Source of the DNA: SZUA-287 sp036397975
Lineage (GTDB): Bacteria; Bacteroidota; Ignavibacteria; UBA10030; UBA6906
Assembly: GCA_036397975.1 (NCBI GenBank)
Contig: DASWHW010000136.1
Location: 1-20,387, forward strand
DNA: 20,387 nucleotides
Reading direction: 5' to 3'
Shown piece by piece: positions 14,038 to 20,387 of this stretch. The translations under genes and the position numbers were made by a program. The notes beneath the pieces are model-generated. The model saw only the letters and a list, made by a program, of their open reading frames with translations. It made no database searches and was not told where the DNA came from. Position 1 is the first letter of the stretch; every line of letters starts with the position of its first letter.

Positions 14038-16938
14038 ATGCAACGCTCATTCTCATATCGCAAGGTAAGTCTCCTCCACTTCCTCTGGTGGATTCTCCTA
14101 CCCACATCAACCATTAACGCTGCAGGTCATCTCTTTCGGAATTACACCACCGACGACGGTCTCCCCGACAGCCGCGTTGCCCCCATCATTCAGGATAACA
14201 GGGGATACATGTGGTTCGGCACACAAGCCGGACTGACGCGCTACGACGGGAGCGAGTTCGTGAACTTCTCCGATGCAAAAGATATCCCGGGAATTTTCGG
14301 GAGGTACATTCTTGAAGACCACGAGGGGGCGATCTGGTTTGCATTTACCGGGTTTGCACGTGGTGGCTTGTTGCGGATTCGGGAGAGGGATACAACAGAC
14401 TTCTCCTCCTGCGTGCCTGGAATTGGTCCGGGAAGTCTCGCGGAAGACCCCCAGCATGATATATGGGTCAGCACGGCCAGCGGACTTACCAGAATAAGGT
14501 TCGTTGATTCATCGCGAACGAAATGGGAGTTCCGGCACTTCCCGGAGTACATAGCACGCTCGCTTCTTGTTGACAGCAAGGGAACAATGTGGGTCGCCTG
14601 CGCAAACGAGACCGTGTATACGTATCTCAACGGAAATTTCTCGTTTGCGGCAGCAGGCCTCACCACCTTTCTCCGTGCATACGGCGTCTACGAAAGACAA
14701 GGAGCGATCTGGTTTGGAGGATTACACGGCGCCTACGTTTTTGAGAACGGCGTTCTCCAATCGTTCTCGGTGGCAGATGGATTGCCGGACCGGGGCGTCT
14801 GGTCGTTCTGCGAAGACCGCAACGGCAACTTCTGGGTGGGCACGGCGAAAGGGCTGTACCGAATGACGCACGAACCAGCAGGGAAAACAATCCATGGCCG
14901 ACCGCGCTTCATCAAGGAGCCTTCGTTTGGAGACGCCATCGTATACAACATGTGTCTTGATGAGGAGGGTAACGTGTGGTTTGCCAGCGATCCGGGTTTG
15001 AGAAAACTCGTCGCCAGCGATATGATCGTTGCCTTCCCCGGTGAGGAGAAGGTGGCAACTGCGGGCTTCGGGCCAATCGCCCAGGACCCTGATGGGAAGA
15101 TATACTTTGGCTCACGAAACACCGGGATCTTTACGCTGAAGAACGACAAGCTGATGTCCGGTGTCCGGGTTCGTCCGTTTACAGATTTTACCGTCCTGGC
15201 GATTCTCCCGCAGTCTGCGACGAGAACGTGGTTTGGAATCAAACGTGGCGGAATCATCTTGCAGGATGGCCAGGCAACGTACAGGTATCCGGATTCTCTT
15301 GAGAGGCCGAATTGGAGTGTTCACTCCCTCGAAGATCTGGGAAACGGAAAGGTTCTCATGGGGACTGCGCGCGGGCTATTCATTATTGACCGGCATCTTG
15401 CACCACGGAGACTCCAGAACGCGGACATTGATTCGCTGACCATCTTCGACATTGCACAAGGCGACACGATGTACTGGCTTGCAACAGACGATGGTGTCTA
15501 CACCGTGAGTATCGTGGGCGATGCCCTTCGTACAGTGCAGCGACCTCATTACGATCTCCTCCGTAGTGGACTTGTTTACACTATCCTCGTGGATAATCGA
15601 CGGAACGTGTGGTTTGGAACCGATGGGAGTGGATTGATATCGTTCGATGGATCGATGTTTCGAAACTTCAGGAGAGATGACGGACTTGGAGGGGAACGGA
15701 TCTACGCACTCGCACAGGATTCGCTGGGCTTTCTGTGGATCGGCACATCCTCCGGCCTGAGTCAGTTCGATGGGTCGAGTTTCAAGAACTTCGGATACGA
15801 CCAGGGATTCGGGGAGACCGGTCTCCACGGACTGATGGTGGACAGGGAGGGATATCTCTGGGTGAGCAATTTCCCATCGATCACGAAACTCAAACCCCGG
15901 AGGTTCCACAAAAGCAGCCGGCCGCCTCCAATCTACATCGCCGATATGCAGGTAGACACCCTTCACTTCACCCATGCTGCAGGGATTGAGCTTGATCCCA
16001 ATTCCGCCGTTATCACGTTCAGATATGCAGGACTGAGCTTCACGAATGAGGCAAACGTTCGGTACAAGTATATGCTCGAGGGGTTCGACCGGGATTGGTC
16101 ACCGCCCGTACGGATGAGAGAGGTACGCTATACGCACCTTGCCAGCGGACCCTACACGTTTCGGGTTCTTGCCCGGAGCTCAGATGGTGTATGGAGCAGT
16201 GAGCCTGCAACGATATCTTTTCGGATTCTCCCCCCGCTCTGGGCACGATGGTGGTTCATTCTTCTCTGTGTTCTCCTGGTCAGCGGATCGATCTACAGTT
16301 TCTATGCCTACCGCCTCAACAAACTACTGGAGCTTGAGCGTACGCGCAGCCGCATTGCAATGGATCTGCATGACGATATCGGATCGAGCCTTACCCGGAT
16401 TTCCGTCTTGAGCGAAGTTGCCCGGCGACAGACCGATGGCGAACAGGAAAAGAGGGCGGAGACGCTCGGGCGAATTGGTGAATCAGCTCGCGAGTTGATC
16501 GACACGCTGGGAGACATTGTATGGTCCGTCGATCCCAAGCATGACGATCTGCAGAACGTCGTGAGGAGAATTGCTCAGTTCGGTCAGGATGTATGCAATG
16601 GAAAGGAAATTACATTCGAAACTGATATCCGTTCAACGTTTGACCAAACAAAGCTCTCCATTGATCAACGTCGTGATGTCTATCTTCTTTTTAAAGAAGC
16701 TCTCAATAATGTCGTCCGCCACGCAAATGCCTCGAAAGTGCGGTTTTTCATTCGGGAAGAGGACGGAAAAGCGCTGCTCTCTCTTATCGATGATGGAATT
16801 GGCCTCAACGATCATCAAGGAGCCGGGCATGGCTTGTCCAGCATGAAGGAACGCGCTCAAAGGGCTGGAGGAACGCTTACTATGGGAAATCATGATGGAC
16901 AGGGAACTACCACCACCCTCACATTAAAAACAGGCTGA
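14038..16938 (+). CDS. Sensor histidine kinase with Reg_prop periplasmic propellers
   Basis: From ATG 14038 the product has 966 residues. A signal or anchor segment (VSLLHFLWWILLPTSTINA) is followed by about 14 Reg_prop repeats (residues 39-620; WFGTxxGLxRYDG type), a Y_Y_Y domain (655-732), one membrane helix (about 735-757) and a HisKA_3 domain with His778 in MDLHDDIGSSLTRI. The HATPase domain completes it, with N-box FKEALNNVVRHANAS, G1 IDDGIGLND and G2 GHGLSSMKERAQRAGG. The sensor thus faces the periplasm and the kinase the cytoplasm. There is no receiver or DNA-binding domain, unlike hybrid Bacteroides sensors; the partner is the response regulator 45 bases downstream. An in-frame TTG at 13903 would add 45 unsupported residues before the signal. 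The ligand is unknown. Confidence 0.92.
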   Translation: MQRSFSYRKVSLLHFLWWILLPTSTINAAGHLFRNYTTDDGLPDSRVAPIIQDNRGYMWFGTQAGLTRYDGSEFVNFSDAKDIPGIFGRYILEDHEGAIWFAFTGFARGGLLRIRERDTTDFSSCVPGIGPGSLAEDPQHDIWVSTASGLTRIRFVDSSRTKWEFRHFPEYIARSLLVDSKGTMWVACANETVYTYLNGNFSFAAAGLTTFLRAYGVYERQGAIWFGGLHGAYVFENGVLQSFSVADGLPDRGVWSFCEDRNGNFWVGTAKGLYRMTHEPAGKTIHGRPRFIKEPSFGDAIVYNMCLDEEGNVWFASDPGLRKLVASDMIVAFPGEEKVATAGFGPIAQDPDGKIYFGSRNTGIFTLKNDKLMSGVRVRPFTDFTVLAILPQSATRTWFGIKRGGIILQDGQATYRYPDSLERPNWSVHSLEDLGNGKVLMGTARGLFIIDRHLAPRRLQNADIDSLTIFDIAQGDTMYWLATDDGVYTVSIVGDALRTVQRPHYDLLRSGLVYTILVDNRRNVWFGTDGSGLISFDGSMFRNFRRDDGLGGERIYALAQDSLGFLWIGTSSGLSQFDGSSFKNFGYDQGFGETGLHGLMVDREGYLWVSNFPSITKLKPRRFHKSSRPPPIYIADMQVDTLHFTHAAGIELDPNSAVITFRYAGLSFTNEANVRYKYMLEGFDRDWSPPVRMREVRYTHLASGPYTFRVLARSSDGVWSSEPATISFRILPPLWARWWFILLCVLLVSGSIYSFYAYRLNKLLELERTRSRIAMDLHDDIGSSLTRISVLSEVARRQTDGEQEKRAETLGRIGESARELIDTLGDIVWSVDPKHDDLQNVVRRIAQFGQDVCNGKEITFETDIRSTFDQTKLSIDQRRDVYLLFKEALNNVVRHANASKVRFFIREEDGKALLSLIDDGIGLNDHQGAGHGLSSMKERAQRAGGTLTMGNHDGQGTTTTLTLKTG
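14152..15900 (+). repeat. About 14 Reg_prop repeats (two seven-bladed propellers)
   Basis: The repeats are recognised by their W-strand: MWFGT, IWFAF, IWVST, MWVAC, IWFGG, FWVGT, VWFAS, IYFGS, TWFGI, VLMGT, YWLAT, VWFGT, LWIGT and LWVSN, spaced by about 35-50 residues. Fourteen copies fits the two seven-bladed propellers known from Bacteroides hybrid sensors of this class. They are diverged at DNA level. Confidence 0.75.
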
Positions 16939-16983
16939 ATATGCTGTTGCGTGCAACCAGTGAATGAGCGATTATCCAGTACT

Positions 16984-17628
16984 ATGAAACCCTACCCGAT
17001 TACCGTGGCAATCATCGAGGATGAGAAAGAGGTTCGCAAGGGCTTCTCGTTCATCCTCGAAAACACCGACGGGTTTAAGTGTATCGGTGATTTCAAATCA
17101 TATGAGGACGCCCTCCCCTCCCTCACGAGCGCGCCGGATGTTTTGCTTTCGGATATCGGCCTTCCCGGCATGTCCGGCATTGACGGGGTAAGGTTGTTCC
17201 GGGAAAAATTTCCTTCAAGTGCGGTTATCATGCTCACTGTCTATTCCGACGATGACAAGATCTTCCAGTCCATATGCAATGGTGCCAGCGGCTATGTGCT
17301 CAAGAAAGAGCCACCTGCAAAGATTCTCGACTCAATTAGAGAAGTGCATGCTGGGGGAGCGCCGATGTCATCAGAGATTGCAATGCGAGTGTTGACGGCA
17401 TTCAGAACCCTTTCACCCCCGAAAACTGAGGTAAGCACACTGCTGACCCGTCGTGAGGAAGAAATTCTGCAGGAGTTGGTAAAAGGCAATAGCTACAAAT
17501 CCACCGCAGATCATCTTTTCATCAGCATTCACACCGTACGCTTCCACATCCGAAGCATCTACGAGAAACTCCACGTCCATTCAAAGTCCGAAGCTGTTGC
17601 CAAGGCTTTGAAGGACCGACTCGTCTAA
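16984..17628 (+). CDS. NarL/LuxR-family response regulator
   Basis: The 214-residue regulator has a receiver domain with the acidic pair in IIEDEKE, phospho-acceptor Asp57 in LLSDIGLPGMSG, Thr85 in MLTVYSD and Lys107 in YVLKKEP, all at standard spacing. A short linker leads to a LuxR-type helix-turn-helix: LTRREEEILQELVKGNSYK, then IAxHL-like STADHLFISIHTVRFHIRSIYEKL and SKSEAVAKAL. It should be phosphorylated by the HisKA_3 kinase encoded just upstream and bind DNA as a dimer. ATG 16984 is favoured because it places MKPYPITVAIIEDE at the normal N-terminus; GTG 16951 would add eleven residues. A hairpin follows the stop. Confidence 0.93.
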   Translation: MKPYPITVAIIEDEKEVRKGFSFILENTDGFKCIGDFKSYEDALPSLTSAPDVLLSDIGLPGMSGIDGVRLFREKFPSSAVIMLTVYSDDDKIFQSICNGASGYVLKKEPPAKILDSIREVHAGGAPMSSEIAMRVLTAFRTLSPPKTEVSTLLTRREEEILQELVKGNSYKSTADHLFISIHTVRFHIRSIYEKLHVHSKSEAVAKALKDRLV

Positions 17629-17642
17629 AGTTCCCTTCTTTC

Positions 17643-17670
17643 CCCGCATAGATATGCGGGTCTTGTCCTC
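17643..17670 (+). terminator. Probable terminator after the response regulator
   Basis: A 7-bp stem (CCCGCAT 17643-17649, ATGCGGG 17654-17660) with a 4-base loop is followed by TCTTGTCCTC, a pyrimidine-rich but interrupted tract. It lies 14 bases after the stop of the response regulator and before the candidate promoter of the next gene, so it would separate the two-component unit from the surface-protein gene. Confidence 0.5.
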
Positions 17671-17700
17671 TCTCGTATCATCTTCAAGATGTTTGTGCGA

Positions 17701-17729
17701 TTGCCCATCTGCGACAGAGAGAGTATTAT
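17701..17729 (+). promoter_or_regulatory. Candidate promoter for the PKD/T9SS surface protein
   Basis: TTGCCC (17701-17706) and TATTAT (17724-17729) are spaced by exactly 17 bases, matching 4 and 5 of 6 consensus positions. Transcription would start near 17736, leaving a leader of about 42 bases before ATG 17778. Together with the hairpin upstream this suggests that the gene is transcribed on its own. Confidence 0.45.
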
Positions 17730-17777
17730 GCGTCGTACTGATCGGCAGTCATATCCACTCACTTCTAGCCAAACAAC

Positions 17778-20387
17778 ATGAAAGCATTTGCCATGATGCA
17801 GCGATTTGTCTTCACCTTCATTTGGATATTTGTATTTACAGTCACCGGGTTTTCTCAGGAAATCAACGGGCATAGAACCATCAACGTTACGTTCGATACC
17901 AATTCCCCTACTCAGTTGGAGGTCAACCGGGGTAGACTTGTTTGGGTTGACACCGACATCAACACTTCCACGCTTAATCTCAAATACTACTCCGGTGCTG
18001 AGATTGTAAAGCTTGATTCGGGACTCCAGAGCGTTAGGGCCGCAATAGACGGAGATTACGTTGTGTGGATTACCTCGGCTGGGCAGGTGATGTCATACAA
18101 CACACGCACCTGGAACACGATGGCAGTCGGATCATCATATGCACCCGGTGGCGTTCCTCAACCCATTTCAGTTGCAAATGGATTTACGGCGTATGCAAAA
18201 AATGCCTCACCAACAGGTACAGAGATCGTCCTGAGAAATCTTGTCAACGGTACAGACACGACGTTGCGGGCAAGCACCTGGAACACGAGTCCCAGCATAC
18301 ACCATGGTCAGGTTGCATGGGTTTCGGGGCAGCTGGAAGCCCCAAGTACACCGACAGATATTTTCTATTACGATGGGATCACCACGCGCAACACATCCAA
18401 TGTGGCGGGGGCTTACAGATGCGACAACCCTATACTTCAGGACGGCCAGATGACGTGGATGGAGTCCTCGCTTGGCTCTCGTCGGATCAGGGTCTTTGAT
18501 GGCGATACGACGGTTGTTTTGCTGGAGGTTGCAACTGCAGGTCAAGTAAGAATCTCGGGCTATGATATCAGTGATGGAATAACCGTCGCATCTCGAACAG
18601 ACACTGTCGCCAACCTCTCTACAATCTTCATCTATCGGTCGGACACGCGTAGCCTTTCTTCGCTTCAGGACTCCAACAGAATCTCAAGTCTTCATATTGA
18701 CAACGGAATGATCACCTGGGCTTCCGGCACCGGCTTCATGAAGCTTCTTACAGTCCATCAACTCCAAAGCGGAACAACGGAGACTTTCGGTGCCACGGAC
18801 AACCCCGTGGTGGATGACGAAGAGGTTGCATGGACATTCGGCGATGCTGTTGAAATGAGGGTACCTGTCACATATGAAATCCTCACAAGCGACTTGAACA
18901 ACGGATGGGCGCAAACTCGTTTCAAGGAGATCGACAATGGCAAGATCCTCTGGGGAAACTTTGAACAGGCGCAAAACGCCCGATTGTTTTTCTCGAACGG
19001 CAGCACAAGCATCCAGCTGACAGACTCGATACTCTACAAGGACTTCGTGATGGTCAATGAGGGGTATGTGATCTGGCGTGAAGATTTCAACAACCTTTGG
19101 CTTTTCAATGGAAGCGGCTCACCGGTGAAGGTCGTCGACAGTCTTCAATGCGAAAATATGTACGTCGCCGGAGGCTCAATTGGATTCCATGGCTCCCGGA
19201 TTAACGCAGGGAACAACATTCAGCAGGCATGGCTGTACACAATAAACCCAGCGTCGCTTCTTCAGCTGACCAATGATACCTCCCCATCCGTTCGTAACGG
19301 CATCACTCTCGTGAATGGCAACACCGCCTGCTGGCACCGGGATGACGGTGTTACATCGATATTGATGTACTACAACGGTTCGACATCCAACAGAATCAGT
19401 GATTCCACGATCGGCAACAAATTCAGCTACCGGGGCAACCTCATCGTTTGGGATGAGCTTCAGAGCGGTGTACATCAGATCAAAATGTACAACACGACAA
19501 GCGGGACATCGACGCAGGTAACGAACGGAAATGTTGATGCCGTTAGCCCTATCACCGATGGCTCACACATCGTGTGGTTCGAGGGAAATGCACCCGATTC
19601 GTATATGTCCTTTTATGACATTCTCAGCGGGACGAAAACCAAAGTTACCAAGCTTACAGCCCCGAACTTTCGCTGGCTATGGCTGAGCAATGGCAGAATA
19701 GCCTGGACTCAAGACAACGAGGTAAACGTGTTCGATGGAAATGTTATCAGCCGGTTAACAAATTCCGGCGGCGGCGGCTTCAGACCAAATGTTGAGCCGT
19801 ATGTTGACAACGAAACTATTCTCTGGAAACAGAACAGTCCAATCCCGAGTTTCCCTCAGTATGGAGATATCTATCGCGGAAAACTCCGCTCCCATGTTGG
19901 GTTTGATGCCACAAACATCACAGGGCAGGTACCACTAAACGTTTCGTTCAATAATCGTTCATGGGAAGGAGCCCGATCATATCTTTGGGATTTCGGTGAT
20001 GGAGCGACAAGCATTGAAGCAGATCCAATTCACATCTACTCAACTCCCGGTGTCTACAATGTGACGCTTACGGTGACAGGGATTACCGGAAACACTTCGG
20101 AACAGAAGCTAAAGTTCGTTCGAGCGCTCTCATCAACCGCAGTTCACGAGAGAAGCTCTTCCACTCCACTGACGTTTTCGCTTCACCAAAACTATCCCAA
20201 CCCGTTCAACCCGACGACGACCATCTCATTTGATATTCCTCGCCGCACAAGAGTAAATCTGGCGGTCTATAATTTGCTCGGCCAGCAAATCGCCGCATTG
20301 GTTGATGAGGAGCGTGAAGCAGGGATGTATCGGATCGAGTGGGATGCCGGATCGGTTGCAAGCGGAGTTTACCTGTACCGTTTGCAA
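17778..20387 (+). CDS. Large T9SS-type surface protein with PKD domain (3' partial)
   Basis: An uninterrupted frame of 870 codons runs from ATG 17778 to the last base without a stop, so the end is missing. The signal peptide is MKAFAMMQRF followed by a hydrophobic stretch ending VTGFSQ. Residues about 48-706 contain some 16 propeller-like repeats of 40-50 residues, each with a D/N-G-x-x-x-x-W strand and a later V/M-x-x-Y/F-D/N-G or similar strand. A PKD domain follows (about 707-771; YLWDFGDGATS and GVYNVTLTV). The T9SS-type tail begins at about residue 798 with FSLHQNYPNPFNPTT and is cut at SGVYLYRLQ, so perhaps only 10-15 residues are lost. No enzyme motif is seen; a surface adhesin or binding protein is plausible. 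It is divided from the two-component genes by a hairpin and a candidate promoter. Confidence 0.88.
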   Translation, partial: MKAFAMMQRFVFTFIWIFVFTVTGFSQEINGHRTINVTFDTNSPTQLEVNRGRLVWVDTDINTSTLNLKYYSGAEIVKLDSGLQSVRAAIDGDYVVWITSAGQVMSYNTRTWNTMAVGSSYAPGGVPQPISVANGFTAYAKNASPTGTEIVLRNLVNGTDTTLRASTWNTSPSIHHGQVAWVSGQLEAPSTPTDIFYYDGITTRNTSNVAGAYRCDNPILQDGQMTWMESSLGSRRIRVFDGDTTVVLLEVATAGQVRISGYDISDGITVASRTDTVANLSTIFIYRSDTRSLSSLQDSNRISSLHIDNGMITWASGTGFMKLLTVHQLQSGTTETFGATDNPVVDDEEVAWTFGDAVEMRVPVTYEILTSDLNNGWAQTRFKEIDNGKILWGNFEQAQNARLFFSNGSTSIQLTDSILYKDFVMVNEGYVIWREDFNNLWLFNGSGSPVKVVDSLQCENMYVAGGSIGFHGSRINAGNNIQQAWLYTINPASLLQLTNDTSPSVRNGITLVNGNTACWHRDDGVTSILMYYNGSTSNRISDSTIGNKFSYRGNLIVWDELQSGVHQIKMYNTTSGTSTQVTNGNVDAVSPITDGSHIVWFEGNAPDSYMSFYDILSGTKTKVTKLTAPNFRWLWLSNGRIAWTQDNEVNVFDGNVISRLTNSGGGGFRPNVEPYVDNETILWKQNSPIPSFPQYGDIYRGKLRSHVGFDATNITGQVPLNVSFNNRSWEGARSYLWDFGDGATSIEADPIHIYSTPGVYNVTLTVTGITGNTSEQKLKFVRALSSTAVHERSSSTPLTFSLHQNYPNPFNPTTTISFDIPRRTRVNLAVYNLLGQQIAALVDEEREAGMYRIEWDAGSVASGVYLYRLQ
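17920..19895 (+). repeat. About 16 propeller-like coding repeats
   Basis: The repeats are recognised by the strand motif as RLVWVD, YVVWIT, QVAWVS, QMTWME, MITWAS, EVAWTF, KILWGN, YVIWRE, TACWHR, LIVWDE, HIVWFE, RIAWTQ and TILWKQ, plus about three weaker copies. The motif is preceded by a DG, NG or DN turn and followed about 15 residues later by a strand and a TxxxT segment. The pattern recalls TolB/PD40-like propellers. Copies are too diverged to align at DNA level. Confidence 0.65.

Noticed and set aside
13368..14117. A 249-codon plus-strand frame across the 3' half of the SLC13 gene and the following gap
   Set aside because: Its translation is rich in Cys, Arg and Ser with no domain, and it overlaps the certain transporter and sensor frames. 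It is a shadow frame that happens to run on into the gap.
1..20387. Defence system, prophage, insertion sequence or other mobile island
   Set aside because: No transposase, integrase, restriction, nuclease-effector or phage gene is present, no terminal repeats are seen, and composition does not shift across the window.

Overview
The window carries 14 genes: 12 complete, one cut at each edge. Two predicted secreted proteins share a C-terminal tail that opens with the QNYPNPFNP motif and continues as an Ig-like FlgD/type IX secretion (T9SS) sorting-type domain. Together with an S46 dipeptidyl-peptidase and a Reg_prop sensor kinase, this points to the Bacteroidota/FCB side of Bacteria. An Ignavibacteria- or Kapabacteria-like or uncultured relative is more likely than a classical Bacteroides; that placement is inference from protein families. 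Base composition looks balanced and even throughout. I see no tRNA, rRNA, CRISPR array, insertion sequence, phage gene or known defence system.

Layout. 1-645 (+): 3' part of an F420-reductase-like NADP oxidoreductase. 695-1552 (-): coiled-coil lipoprotein, with a hairpin terminator in the convergent gap. 1715-3098 (+): HD-domain hydrolase followed closely by a site-2-protease-like M50 membrane peptidase. 3190-5358 (+): exported S46 peptidase of DPP7 type. 5550-8555 (+): T9SS-type surface protein with an eight-repeat propeller. 8565-10153 (-): anmK overlapping a BamE-like lipoprotein gene (ATGA). 10226-13818 (+): endonuclease IV, overlapping (ATGA) a membrane-anchored metallophosphoesterase, then an SLC13 transporter. 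14038-17628 (+): propeller sensor histidine kinase and its NarL/LuxR response regulator. 17778-20387 (+): large surface protein with about 16 propeller-like repeats, a PKD domain and a T9SS-type tail, running off the right edge. No gene-free stretch exceeds about 220 bases.

How the genes fit together. Much of the window concerns the envelope and use of external polymers: an exported dipeptidase, two secreted propeller proteins, two lipoproteins, peptidoglycan recycling (AnmK), an intramembrane protease and a carboxylate-type transporter. The most suggestive unit is the right-hand block, where a predicted periplasmic double-propeller sensor, its regulator and a large surface protein lie in a row. 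This resembles Bacteroidota sensors that respond to polymer fragments, but no polysaccharide-degrading enzyme is present, so the ligand is unknown. I found no clear new defence or mobile system. The observations worth following are the predicted propeller closure, the sensor-regulator-surface protein arrangement, the N-for-D change in AnmK and the two four-base gene overlaps.
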